From Mycolicibacterium novocastrense (GTDB lineage Bacteria > Actinomycetota > Actinomycetes > Mycobacteriales > Mycobacteriaceae), in the NCBI RefSeq assembly GCF_001570485.1, contig NZ_BCTA01000012.1:1-64000 (forward strand): a stretch of DNA of 64,000 nt, given 5' to 3'. Below the pieces are notes generated by a model, which had not been told where the DNA came from, searched no databases, and worked only from the letters and a program-made list of their open reading frames with translations. The translations under genes were made by a program, and so were the position numbers. Of this stretch, positions 15,654-23,343 are shown in pieces (position 1 is the first letter of the stretch; every line of letters begins with the position of its first letter).

Positions 15654-16688
15654 ATGGCTGACGGCGACGGGGCGATCGTAGTCAACACAGCCGATTACGT
15701 GGGCGCTGGTTCGGGTGCTCCGCCGCCGCCGCTGGCACCGAGTTCCATGCCGGCAGGTGGGGCGTCGCTTGCTGATGGTGCGGCGGCTGTCCTGGGTGCG
15801 GCCGGCAATGTCGGTGTGCCTGGTGACCTCGCTGCCGGGACTGAGGGCGATCTAGACCGAAAGAGTCACGCTGCGGACGCCGCGGCGAAGTTCCCGGCGA
15901 ATGAGGCGGCTTCGGCGGCAGAGATGCAGGGTGTTGGCGCTCAGGGCCAGATGGCGCAGATGTTGCCGCAGGTGATCTCGGGGGTTGCGGGTGCGGTGGC
16001 CGGCGCGGTCGGTGGTGTGATGGGTCCGCTTACCCAGTTCCCGCAGCAGGTGATGCAGGCCGGTCAGGGTGCGATGCAAGCCGGTATGGGTGCGATGCAA
16101 GCCGGTATGGGTGCGATGCAAGCCGGCAGTGAGGGCGGTCTCGACGCCGGTGGTGACCCACTGGCTGGGATGAGTGATGAGGAGCTGCTGAGCAGCCTGG
16201 GTTATGACGATCCGGCGCTGATGGGCTCGGACTTCGGCGCTGGCGGCGGTGGTGGTGACGTCAGCGCTGGCGGCGGTGGCGGTGGTGGTGTCGGCGGTGG
16301 TGGTGACACCTCGCCGACGGGATACCTCGGTCCACCTCCTGTGCCGATGTCGTCTCCGCCGACCACGCCGGCGGCGGCGCCGTCGAAGCCGACGCCGGTG
16401 GCCCCGTCTGCCGGTACGACGCCGGCGGGCATGCCGATGGGTGGCGGGATGATGCCGATGATGCCGGGCGCGATGGGTGCCGGTGCTGGTGGAGACGGGA
16501 ATAAGGACAAGCCCGATGAGAAGCGGGTTGCTGCGCCTGGTGTTCCGAATGGTCAGCCGGTGAAGGGTCGGATGACCGCGCCTCCGAACGTGCCGGTCAC
16601 GAAATCTGTTGAGGGCAAACCCGTGCCGGTGCCGACGACGAAGCGGATCGTGGACAAGTCTGATGCTGATGCGGCCAAAGACAAGTAG
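15654..16688 (+). CDS. Gly/Met/Pro-rich ESX-associated protein
   Basis: 344 residues from an ATG preceded by GAGGGAGAGGTG. A short head leads into a helical segment (residues 60-130), a tandem repeat of 7 residues (GAMQAGM) at about 139-159, an acidic stretch (SDEELLSSLGYDDPALMG), a long Gly run, and a Pro/Lys-rich tail ending KSDADAAKDK. The composition resembles PPE-like and Esp proteins without a clear family. The last 33 bases are part of a 173-bp tandem duplication. Confidence 0.6.
   Translation: MADGDGAIVVNTADYVGAGSGAPPPPLAPSSMPAGGASLADGAAAVLGAAGNVGVPGDLAAGTEGDLDRKSHAADAAAKFPANEAASAAEMQGVGAQGQMAQMLPQVISGVAGAVAGAVGGVMGPLTQFPQQVMQAGQGAMQAGMGAMQAGMGAMQAGSEGGLDAGGDPLAGMSDEELLSSLGYDDPALMGSDFGAGGGGGDVSAGGGGGGGVGGGGDTSPTGYLGPPPVPMSSPPTTPAAAPSKPTPVAPSAGTTPAGMPMGGGMMPMMPGAMGAGAGGDGNKDKPDEKRVAAPGVPNGQPVKGRMTAPPNVPVTKSVEGKPVPVPTTKRIVDKSDADAAKDK
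16068..16130 (+). repeat. Three tandem 21-bp repeats
   Basis: Units at 16068-16088, 16089-16109 and 16110-16130, each starting GGTGCGATGCAAGCCGG, encode GAMQAGM. The first two are identical and the third differs in its last bases. The 21-base length keeps frame, so copy number can vary without breaking the protein. Confidence 0.8.
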
Positions 16689-17001
16689 GTGCCGCGATGG
16701 CTGGCGATGAGTTCGACGTCTATTGCGCGGATCTGGCCGCGCGTGTGAGTGCAGGCGATCTGTCGTTCGATGCGGCGGTCGAACGTGCACGGTGGGCACG
16801 GTTTGACTACGACGCGTTCATCGACGCGAAGTCTGATGCTGATGCGGCCAAAGACAAGTAGGTGCCGCGATGGCTGGCGATGAGTTCGACGTCTATTGCG
16901 CGGATCTGGCCGCGCGTGTGAGTGCAGGCGATCTGTCGTTCGATGCGGCGGTCGAACGTGCACGGTGGGCACGGTTTGACTACGACGCGTTCATCGACGC
17001 G
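16656..17001 (+). repeat. 173-bp tandem duplication
   Basis: Bases 16656-16828 and 16829-17001 appear identical. Each unit holds the last codons of the upstream gene, an intergenic spacer and the first 132 bases of the next gene. The identity indicates a recent event (or an assembly duplication). Confidence 0.85.
16697..16861 (+). pseudogene. Truncated first copy of the 86-aa gene, fused to a foreign tail
   Basis: It starts exactly like the intact gene at 16870 (MAGDEFDVYCADLAARVSAG) but after 44 residues enters the second duplication unit and ends with KSDADAAKDK, the tail of the upstream protein. The fusion stays in frame by chance. It is probably a by-product of the duplication and not a functional gene. 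Confidence 0.6.
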
Positions 17002-17130
17002 CTGGCTGCCGATGTCGCCGACGGGCGGCGCTCGATGGCTGATGCCCATGCCACGAATGCTCGAACGGGGATGATCGCGGCGAACCTGTCTGTTCGAGTC
17101 CGGTTGAACCCGAGTGGGTTTCGGCACTGA
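16870..17130 (+). CDS. Small acidic helical protein, 86 aa
   Basis: Begins MAGDEFDVYCADLAARV. The pattern VSAGDLSFDAAVERARWARFDYDAF suggests two helices, followed by an Ala-rich helix and a basic C-terminus. This is the intact copy of the gene partly duplicated just upstream. Its stop overlaps the next ATG. No family is recognised. Confidence 0.55.
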   Translation: MAGDEFDVYCADLAARVSAGDLSFDAAVERARWARFDYDAFIDALAADVADGRRSMADAHATNARTGMIAANLSVRVRLNPSGFRH

Positions 17131-17312
17131 TGACTACGATTGAGGCGCGTGAAGCGGGCCGCACCGCGATCGCCATTGAGCTACGGACTGTAGCCGAGCT
17201 GCACAATGGTCAGTCAAGCATCCGAGTGCGTGCACGGTTAGCTGGTGTGCGACATGATCGAGGTGTTGACCTCGATGTGCGCGCGGCTGTATGGGCGCCG
17301 CGGCGCGCGTAA
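17130..17312 (+). CDS. Hypothetical small protein, 60 aa
   Basis: The ATG overlaps the previous stop (TGATG). The product is basic (MTTIEAREAGRTAIAIELR, then SIRVRARLAGVRHDRGVDL). It lies directly before the TnpB element, so its C-terminus may be transposon sequence. A second frame (17254-17370, 38 codons) overlaps it and the tnpB start; neither is certain. Confidence 0.35.
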   Translation: MTTIEAREAGRTAIAIELRTVAELHNGQSSIRVRARLAGVRHDRGVDLDVRAAVWAPRRA

Positions 17313-17362
17313 CCGGGCGATGCGGGCTATGACCGCGGCCAAGCAATCCGAGGCGGTGGGTG

Positions 17363-18820
17363 ATGGCTAGGTTCGAGGTACCCGAGGGGTGGACCGCACA
17401 GGCGTATCGCTTTGCCCTGGATCCCACACCAACACAGCTGAGGGCGTTGGCCTCTCATGCTGGTGCGGCACGGTTTGCCCACAATCACATGCTGGCATTG
17501 GTGAAAGCGACCATGGATCAGCGGGCCGCTGAACGCAGCTACGGGGTGCCCGAGGCTGAGTTGACGCCGGTGGTGGGGTGGTCGTTGCCGGCGCTGCGCA
17601 AGGTGTGGAATCAGCGCAAGGCCTGGTGTGCACCGTGGTGGGCGCAGAACTCCAAGGAGGCCTACAACACGGGCCTGGACGGGCTAGCGCGGGGCCTGGA
17701 GGCGTGGTCGAAGTCGCGAAAGGGGCAGCGCAACGGTCGAGCGGTCGGCTTCCCGCGGTTCAAGTCGGCCCGGGCGGACAAGTCGGTGCGATTCACCACC
17801 GGGACGATCAGGATTGAGGCTGACCGCCGCCATGTCACGCTGCCGCGGCTGGGCGCGATCCGCACCCATGAGTCGACCCGTAAGCTGGCCCGCCGGATCG
17901 AGGCTGGGTCGGCGCGGATCTTGTCGGCCACGGTGCGCCAAGATAGCGCCGGCCGCTGGCACTGCGCCCTGCAGGTGATCGTCGAAACCAAGACGCGGCC
18001 TGCTGACGCACGCCGGTCGCCTCATCGAGTGGTCGGTGTCGATGTCGGGGTTAAAGCCGACAGTCTGCTGGTGGTTGCGACCCCGGACGGGATTGAGGTC
18101 GACCGCATCCCTGCGCCGAAGTCGTTGACCGCGGCCCAGGCCCAGCTGCGGGCCTTGCAGCGCCGGGCGGCCCGCCAGCTGGGACCCTACGATCCGGCCG
18201 CCAAGGTCAGGCAGTCACCGTCGAAGCGGTGGCGCAAGACCCAGGCCCGCATCGGCCGCACCCATGCTCATGCCGCCGCGGTGCGCCGTGACGTGCTGCA
18301 CAAGGCCACCACCGTGCTAGCTCAGCAGCACGACGTTGTGGTGGTGGAAACCCTGAACGCCGCCGGTATGCGCACCGCCGGCGGTGCCCGCAAACGTGGC
18401 CTCAACCGCGCCTTGGCCGATGCCGCCCTGGCCGAGGTTCGGCGCATGCTCGGCTACAAGACTCGTTGGTACGGCTCCCATTTGGAGGAAGCCGACCGGC
18501 ATTTTCCGTCGTCGAAGACGTGCACGGGCTGTGGGAGGCGAAAGCCAAACCTCACGCTGGCCGATCGAGTCTTCGACTGCGAGCACTGCGGCAAGCGGAT
18601 CGATCGTGATCTGGGTGCTGCGATCAACCTCGCCCGACTCGGCGAACCCACCATGGGTGATCAGAGTCCCGCCGGGAGTGGCCCGGTGGTAGGACGTGGA
18701 GCCACGCATGAGACCGAACCCGCGCCAGCGGGCGACGCAGCAGGCGATGAAGCGTCAACCCCGCACCACCACCCGGTGGATCAGACAGGGACCGCCTCAC
18801 CGCAAGGCGAGGCTGCCTAA
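17363..18820 (+). CDS. tnpB: TnpB (IS607-type RNA-guided nuclease), complete
   Basis: 485 residues, full length. RuvC-I Asp227 (VVGVDVGVKADSL), RuvC-II Glu329 (VVVVETLNAAGM), zinc ribbon CTGC (387-390) and CEHC (406-409), and RuvC-III in IDRDLGAAINLARLG near 414-416 are all present, so the nuclease should be active. The Pro/Gly/His-rich 60-residue tail is usual for actinobacterial IS607 TnpB, whose 3' coding end also encodes the omega RNA. No serine-recombinase TnpA gene lies upstream. The element ends inside a minus-strand gene (junction about 18857), which it truncates. A GTG one codon earlier is an alternative start. Confidence 0.92.
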   Translation: MARFEVPEGWTAQAYRFALDPTPTQLRALASHAGAARFAHNHMLALVKATMDQRAAERSYGVPEAELTPVVGWSLPALRKVWNQRKAWCAPWWAQNSKEAYNTGLDGLARGLEAWSKSRKGQRNGRAVGFPRFKSARADKSVRFTTGTIRIEADRRHVTLPRLGAIRTHESTRKLARRIEAGSARILSATVRQDSAGRWHCALQVIVETKTRPADARRSPHRVVGVDVGVKADSLLVVATPDGIEVDRIPAPKSLTAAQAQLRALQRRAARQLGPYDPAAKVRQSPSKRWRKTQARIGRTHAHAAAVRRDVLHKATTVLAQQHDVVVVETLNAAGMRTAGGARKRGLNRALADAALAEVRRMLGYKTRWYGSHLEEADRHFPSSKTCTGCGRRKPNLTLADRVFDCEHCGKRIDRDLGAAINLARLGEPTMGDQSPAGSGPVVGRGATHETEPAPAGDAAGDEASTPHHHPVDQTGTASPQGEAA

Positions 18821-19310
18821 CGATGAGCAGGAACTCACATTCGCTCACCAAAAGGCAACGGTTGACGCCGAGGTGTTCGGCGAGTGCGCGTTGTGACTTT
18901 GGGTGTGGTGCCCATACGCGCGTGGAGAGGATGATCCGGTCGCGTGGGTCGAGTCTGTCGAGGAGCCGGCTGAGCTCTGTGGCTGGTCCGTTGTCGAGGT
19001 CGGCGTCGGCGGCGCGTTTGGTGGTGATGGCGTCGGTGGCTGCGGCGAGTAGGGCCTGCACGGCGGCTTCGCCGACCCCGGGGTGGGTTCTCAGGGACTC
19101 GATGGTCTGGTTGGCGATGTCGGCCCAGTGGGTGAATGCGTCGGCGTAGGCGGCGTGGACTCGCGGGGGTAGGCGGGTGTAGGGTATTGGGAGAGCAGCG
19201 ATTTCGTCGAGGCCAGGGATGAGGTCACGGATCGGCGTGTCATCTGTGCCGGGGTGGTCGTCGGCCGGGCGGTGTGCCGGGGTGGTCGACGATGAAGGCT
19301 GCAGGTTCAC
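18624..19310 (-). pseudogene. Sigma-region-4-like HTH gene truncated by the TnpB element
   Basis: Residues 1-151 look native: a Pro-rich head, helices (RVHAAYADAFTHWADIAN), and a C-terminal segment LDRLDPRDRIILSTRVWAP followed by SQRALAEHLGVNR. That segment resembles the start of a sigma-factor region 4 helix-turn-helix. After Arg151 (about 18857) the frame runs into the right end of the IS607-type element in antisense, adding about 77 meaningless residues. The missing recognition helix is not found on the other side of the element, so flanking sequence was probably lost. The GTG start is 4 bases after the upstream stop. Confidence 0.6.
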
Positions 19311-19313
19311 GGG

Positions 19314-20045
19314 TTAGGCGAGGCGGGTCACGGGCAGGTAGGCGCCGGCGATTCGTCCGGCGCTGATCGCGGTGAAAAGTGTGTTCTGGACGTCGTGGTC
19401 GGGGTGGTCGCTGATGCCGACGTCGCCGGCGTAGACGCGGACCAGGCCGCGGTCCAGCGCGGCGCTGACCCATTGCTCGGACGGGTCCGGTAGCGGGTCG
19501 AGCAGCACGGTACCGGCCGGGTCGCTGACCACGCGGCCCTGGCCGCTGCGGTTGAGTTCAATTGTGCCGGTGGTGATGAGGGGGAAGTTTTGGGCTGGGT
19601 CGAGGACCAGTGCCCACTGCTTTTCGAGGAGGAACTGCACCCAGAGGTCTTCGCGGTCGCCGGAGCCGTGGATGAGGGAGATGCCGGCGTGGCGGTCGAG
19701 GATCAGGCCTGCGAGAGGTCCGTCTGCTGCTTGCCACAGCATGGTGACGCTGATGATGTCCTCGTCGAGATTGATCGATGGATTGTCGGGGTCGATGGTT
19801 GCGGTGTCGAGGGTGATGATCTGCGACGGGGCGCAGCGGGCGTGGGCGAGCTGGACGACAGGCGGGGCTTCGGGGGTGCCCTTGACGACGATGACGCTGG
19901 TGCGCTCGCGGGTGGCCTTGCCGGGCTTGCTGCAGGTAATGCAGGTGTAATCGCCGGCGCTTCGGCACAGGGTCGTCAGCGCGTCGGGGCCGAGGAATTC
20001 CTTGACCTCTGGTGACCACCGGACGAACTTATTGAGGGCGTCCAT
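19314..20045 (-). CDS. Hypothetical protein with a Cys motif, 243 aa
   Basis: It starts MDALNKFVRWSPEVKEFLG. Early residues carry C28, then CITC near residue 35, then a conserved-looking HARC near residue 70, which could bind one metal. The rest is mixed strands and helices (VTMLWQAADGPLAGLIL, FLLEKQWALVLDPAQN), with no membrane segment. It is the first gene of a two-gene minus-strand unit with the truncated sigma-like gene. GAAAGGGTG precedes the start. No family assigned. Confidence 0.6.
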   Translation of the reverse strand: MDALNKFVRWSPEVKEFLGPDALTTLCRSAGDYTCITCSKPGKATRERTSVIVVKGTPEAPPVVQLAHARCAPSQIITLDTATIDPDNPSINLDEDIISVTMLWQAADGPLAGLILDRHAGISLIHGSGDREDLWVQFLLEKQWALVLDPAQNFPLITTGTIELNRSGQGRVVSDPAGTVLLDPLPDPSEQWVSAALDRGLVRVYAGDVGISDHPDHDVQNTLFTAISAGRIAGAYLPVTRLA

Positions 20046-20321
20046 GGTTTCGTGCGCACCCTTTCTGCGTTTTACGTCGAGAGGACCATACGAAATCGCG
20101 GTGACATGCGCCGCTCACTGGCAGTCGGTTTGGTTCCGCTGTGGTTGCCTCGTGTGCGCTAACCGGAGCGTCGAGCCTCGGAAAACTTTGTGCACCGGAG
20201 TGGTGGTGCGAGGCGGTATCGTACAGCGGTGGGCGCGTGGGGCGCGCCGAGCTCGGATACTTGGGGTGCCATTTGTGGCGCATTTATGAATTCGCATGCC
20301 TAATTCCTCTTGTAATTCTGG

Positions 20322-20335
20322 CGCTAACGTTAGCG
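20322..20335. promoter_or_regulatory. Perfect 14-base palindrome CGCTAACGTTAGCG
   Basis: The sequence equals its own reverse complement. It abuts the promoter module for the gene at 20383, where GCTAACGG recurs at 20359-20366. It is a good candidate for a dimeric regulator site. Confidence 0.5.
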
Positions 20336-20382
20336 TTAAGGGTGAGTGGTCAGTATTCGCTAACGGCAGTAATGTCGTCGCC
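20336..20382 (+). promoter_or_regulatory. Promoter module of the first ESX-linked gene, shared with the T4SS block
   Basis: TAAGGGTGAGTGG begins at 20337, GCTAACGG follows, then the -10 box TAATGT (20370-20375), which ends 7 bases before the GTG at 20383. The same order and spacing occur at 50474-50519. The message is probably leaderless. Confidence 0.6.
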
Positions 20383-22110
20383 GTGGGGTTATTCCGTAGG
20401 GGTCGCCGGGTCAGAGCGGACATTCAAGCGCGCGCGCTGGACCACATGGCAGTTCCCCAGTACGAGGTGCCAGGGGGCATGCACGGTCGGCAGGACCCGC
20501 AGCGCGGTCCGCAGCGGATGCCGCGTGACTGCTCGGCGGTAGTGCTTGACGGGGTGTGGCCTTACGAGTTGATGACTCCGCGTCCGGAGACCGAGACTGT
20601 TGCCCGATATCTGCACGAGGACCTGATGAAGATCGTCGAGCGGACCAACGAGCGGCTGGCGGAGATGGATCGCTGGACGCATATGCCGTATGAGCAGCGG
20701 CGGGATTTGGAGAGGCGGGCGATCGACGTCGCGCGGGCGTTGGCGGTGCTGCGGGTCGAATCGACTGTGCGGTCGCTGGGTGGGCGGGCGATCACCGTGT
20801 CGCCGAAGGTCGTCGAGGTGACCAAGGCAATCGAGGCCGATCTGATGCAGCGTCCGGGAGCGGGGCGTCCTAATAGCGCTGGTGGGAGGGGTGCTCCCAG
20901 ACAGGATGGCCGTCCAACGACGCCGCCGCCGCACCGTGATGGCGCTGGACGGCCGGCGCCGGGCGGCGGTCCTGCGCACGGGGTGCCGCAGCCCGGTGCG
21001 CGACCTGCGCCTGTACCGCCGCCACGTCCGCCGGTGCCGCCGCCTCCGAACGAGCGGCTGGCGGCGCCGCGGCCCGCTGCCGGGCACTTCGTGGACGCCG
21101 ATGAGTCCCAGACCGACGAGTACGAGCCCGCGGTCGCTTCGGCGTCGAATGCGAGCCATGACACCCGGCCGATGTCGGGGCCGCAGCCGGTGGTGATCGT
21201 CGACGCCGATGAGCCCGACGATGATGCCGGTGAGACGACGGAGGTGGTGGCCCGGGCGTCGGTGCTGCCCGACGAGTCGACGCAGGTGGTGGCGCGCGAG
21301 ACGCTGCGGCCCGACGAGTCGACGCAGGTGGTGGCCCATGGTCAACCGGCGGTCGAGGAGACGACCCCGGTGGTCCGGCCTGCCGAGGTCAGGCCCGCAC
21401 CGGCACCGGTGGTTGCGTCCGCCGAGGTCAGGCCCGCACCGGCACCGGTGTCGAGAGGGCACGTGGAGGGCCGGGCGTCGTTTGCCGGGCCGGACCAGCT
21501 GCAAGAGTGGCTGCAGCAGGTGACCGGTATCGTGGCGCGCCAGCAGCCGGCGCTGAAGTGGGTGGTCGGTGAACGCGCTGACGGCAGCATCGTGGTGGCT
21601 ACCGATGTGATGTCGGGGTGGGTTCCGCCTGGTGTGGTGTTGCCGGCTGGTGTGGTGGTGCTCGAACCCGCGCGGCGGTCAGGCAAGCTCGAGGAGTGGG
21701 TTGGGCCGCTGGAGCGCAGCGCCCGCTATGGGCCTGGTGATCGGATTGCGCCGAGTGCGGTTCCGGCGTTGGCGGAGAAGCCTTTTGCGGTGGTCGAGAT
21801 CGTCGAGGATCTGGGTTGGCGGCTCGGGGAGGCGACTCGGCTGCATGAGGGGTTGCCGCGCATCGCGCACACGTTGGCTAAGGCTGGTGCTGCGCATACG
21901 GGTGTTCCTGAGGCGGAATTGGACGTGTTGGCGGTGCATGTGCAGACCGCGACGCAGTCGATGTTGGCCGCGTATCCGAGTGTCAGCGAGGCGCAGGTGC
22001 TTTCCTGCATGCTTTTAGGTGCCGCTGAGGCGATGGCGGCTGGGCATACGGTGCTGGCGAGTTACCACTACGCCTGGTATGAGACGTTAGCTGGCCGGAG
22101 GTGGGAATGA
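20383..22110 (+). CDS. ESX-linked protein with Pro-rich linker and probable DUF5632/DUF5631 C-terminus
   Basis: 575 residues from a leaderless GTG 7 bases after a TAATGT box; an ATG at 20446 is an alternative. Residues about 60-170 are helical (MKIVERTNERLAEMDRWTH; DLERRAIDVARALAVL). A Pro/Gly and Asp/Glu/Thr-rich linker with near-repeats (DESTQVVARETLRP) spans about 170-370. The C-terminal 200 residues form the same module as in the protein at 12885: VARQQPALKWVVGERADGS, DVMSGWVPPGVVLPAGVVV and an ending HYAWYETLAGRR. It heads the ESX operon and overlaps the next gene. Confidence 0.65.
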   Translation: MGLFRRGRRVRADIQARALDHMAVPQYEVPGGMHGRQDPQRGPQRMPRDCSAVVLDGVWPYELMTPRPETETVARYLHEDLMKIVERTNERLAEMDRWTHMPYEQRRDLERRAIDVARALAVLRVESTVRSLGGRAITVSPKVVEVTKAIEADLMQRPGAGRPNSAGGRGAPRQDGRPTTPPPHRDGAGRPAPGGGPAHGVPQPGARPAPVPPPRPPVPPPPNERLAAPRPAAGHFVDADESQTDEYEPAVASASNASHDTRPMSGPQPVVIVDADEPDDDAGETTEVVARASVLPDESTQVVARETLRPDESTQVVAHGQPAVEETTPVVRPAEVRPAPAPVVASAEVRPAPAPVSRGHVEGRASFAGPDQLQEWLQQVTGIVARQQPALKWVVGERADGSIVVATDVMSGWVPPGVVLPAGVVVLEPARRSGKLEEWVGPLERSARYGPGDRIAPSAVPALAEKPFAVVEIVEDLGWRLGEATRLHEGLPRIAHTLAKAGAAHTGVPEAELDVLAVHVQTATQSMLAAYPSVSEAQVLSCMLLGAAEAMAAGHTVLASYHYAWYETLAGRRWE

Positions 22111-22451
22111 GCGTGGCCGAGGAGCCCGACGATGATGATCCGGTGCGGCACGGCGCGGCGGCGGATAAGGCGTTCGTCGATCAGACGCTGGCCGAGCTGC
22201 GGGAGAACGCCGAGAAGTGGGAAGATTTTCTTGCCGCCCAGGAGCTGGAGACGTTTACGGCCGATCTGGGTGACATCTACGCGATGTGTGACTTGGATGG
22301 GCAGCTGCTGGATCTGAAGATGGCTGCCGATGTGATGACGTCGTATACGTATATCGAGTTGCAGGCTCGGCTCAACGCTGTCTTCGAGGCGCTGCGCAAA
22401 GAGGCGCAAGCGGAGTTCAAGCGCACCTATGGCGAGGGATCCGTTGAGTGA
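22107..22451 (+). CDS. YbaB/EspL-like protein
   Basis: 114 residues. The pattern of a long first helix, a short beta hairpin (TADLGDIYAMCDLDGQLLDL) and a terminal amphipathic helix (IELQARLNAVFEALRKEAQ) resembles the YbaB nucleoid-associated fold, to which EspL of ESX-1 also belongs. The ATG overlaps the previous stop with a good GGAGGTGG upstream. In ESX loci such proteins have been linked to substrate stability; here that is inference. Confidence 0.55.
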   Translation: MSVAEEPDDDDPVRHGAAADKAFVDQTLAELRENAEKWEDFLAAQELETFTADLGDIYAMCDLDGQLLDLKMAADVMTSYTYIELQARLNAVFEALRKEAQAEFKRTYGEGSVE

Positions 22452-23340
22452 CCCGCTGATGGCTGAGGCGGTGGCTGCGCTTGCGCGCGGCCACAACCTT
22501 TTTGCGGGAAACACCCCTGCTGGTGGTGTCGGAGACGGGCCGGCGTCGTTGTCTGCGCGCGCCGATCAGATCAGCTCGTCGACCGGCTCGGGTGGGCTGC
22601 CCGCGCCGGCGGTGGTGCGGTCGGGGGCCGCGGTGGGGGATCTGCGGCGGCTGGCCTCCACTGATGGGGCACTGGCGCAGATCTTGGAGAGTGCGCGGGC
22701 CGACCGTGTGCATGCCAGCACTGCGACGCGGGTGATTTTGGATGCGGCGCGGGCGGATCCGATGCCGGCTGGTGATACGCCGATGGGTCGGCGTGAGGCG
22801 ATGGCGAGGATGGTGGCGCGGCTGCGGGCGCAGCACGGGCACATCGTGCGGTCTCGGTCGCAGGCGCGGGTGTTGGCGCTGCGGTTGCGGCGACTGCTGT
22901 ATCTGCGTCGGCATCAGCTGGCCGCGCGGTCGTCGGCGGATGCCGCGCCGGTCGGCGGTGGTGGGCGCGGTGCGGTGCTGGCGGCGATTCGTCGGGCGTT
23001 GGATATCAAGGGTATTCACCACCCGGTGGCGCGGGCGCGGTGGGAACGCGGCATGGATCTGGTCGCCAAGCGGGAGTCGGGCTACGACCCTGCCGCGGTC
23101 AACGGCTGGGATTCCAACGCCGCGAAGGGTACGCCGAGCAAGGGTGCCTGGCAGTTCATCGAGCCGACCTTTCGCGCGTATCACGAGCCGGGCACTTCAA
23201 GGAATATCCACGATCTGACGGCGCAGGCCGCAGCCTTCATCAACTACGCGCAAGGCCGGTACGGCGTTTTTGCGGACGGATCGAATTTGGCTGATCGGAT
23301 CCAGCAGGCCGATCCGCGCCGAGCACCGAGGGGGTACTGA
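22429..23340 (+). CDS. Lytic transglycosylase (SLT-like) in the ESX operon
   Basis: 303 residues if the ATG at 22429 is used; a TTG at 22444 has a better-spaced GAGGG and is also likely. Residues 1-190 are helical and basic. Residues about 203-300 form a lysozyme-like SLT domain: WERGMDLVAKRESGYDP with catalytic Glu216, VNGWDSNA, SKGAWQFIEPTF and a final NYAQGRYG. It would cleave peptidoglycan to let the secretion machine pass. No signal peptide is visible, so it may itself be an ESX substrate. It lies 3 bases before eccB. Confidence 0.75.
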   Translation: MARDPLSDPLMAEAVAALARGHNLFAGNTPAGGVGDGPASLSARADQISSSTGSGGLPAPAVVRSGAAVGDLRRLASTDGALAQILESARADRVHASTATRVILDAARADPMPAGDTPMGRREAMARMVARLRAQHGHIVRSRSQARVLALRLRRLLYLRRHQLAARSSADAAPVGGGGRGAVLAAIRRALDIKGIHHPVARARWERGMDLVAKRESGYDPAAVNGWDSNAAKGTPSKGAWQFIEPTFRAYHEPGTSRNIHDLTAQAAAFINYAQGRYGVFADGSNLADRIQQADPRRAPRGY

Positions 23341-23343
23341 ATC

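Larger units (their letters stand above)
20046..20382. other. 337-base divergent intergenic region before the ESX-linked genes
   Basis: There is no gene. It contains the minus-strand ribosome site for the gene ending at 20045, a perfect 14-base palindrome (20322-20335), and the plus-strand promoter module at 20336-20382. Confidence 0.6.

Noticed and set aside
16068..16130. Tandem 21-bp repeats considered as an iteron-type origin
   Set aside because: They are inside a reading frame, keep codon phase and encode a peptide repeat; no AT-rich region or initiator gene is nearby.
15852..16799. Minus-strand open frame of 315 codons, His/Arg-rich
   Set aside because: Complement of the Gly/Met-rich gene; its repeats simply mirror the sense repeats.
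17092..17110. tRNA T-loop-like GTTCGAGTCC
   Set aside because: No flanking acceptor, D or anticodon stems; it lies within the 86-aa coding sequence.
20389..21504. Minus-strand open frame of 371 codons
   Set aside because: Antisense of the gene at 20383, almost only Arg/His/Gly/Leu; no start signal.
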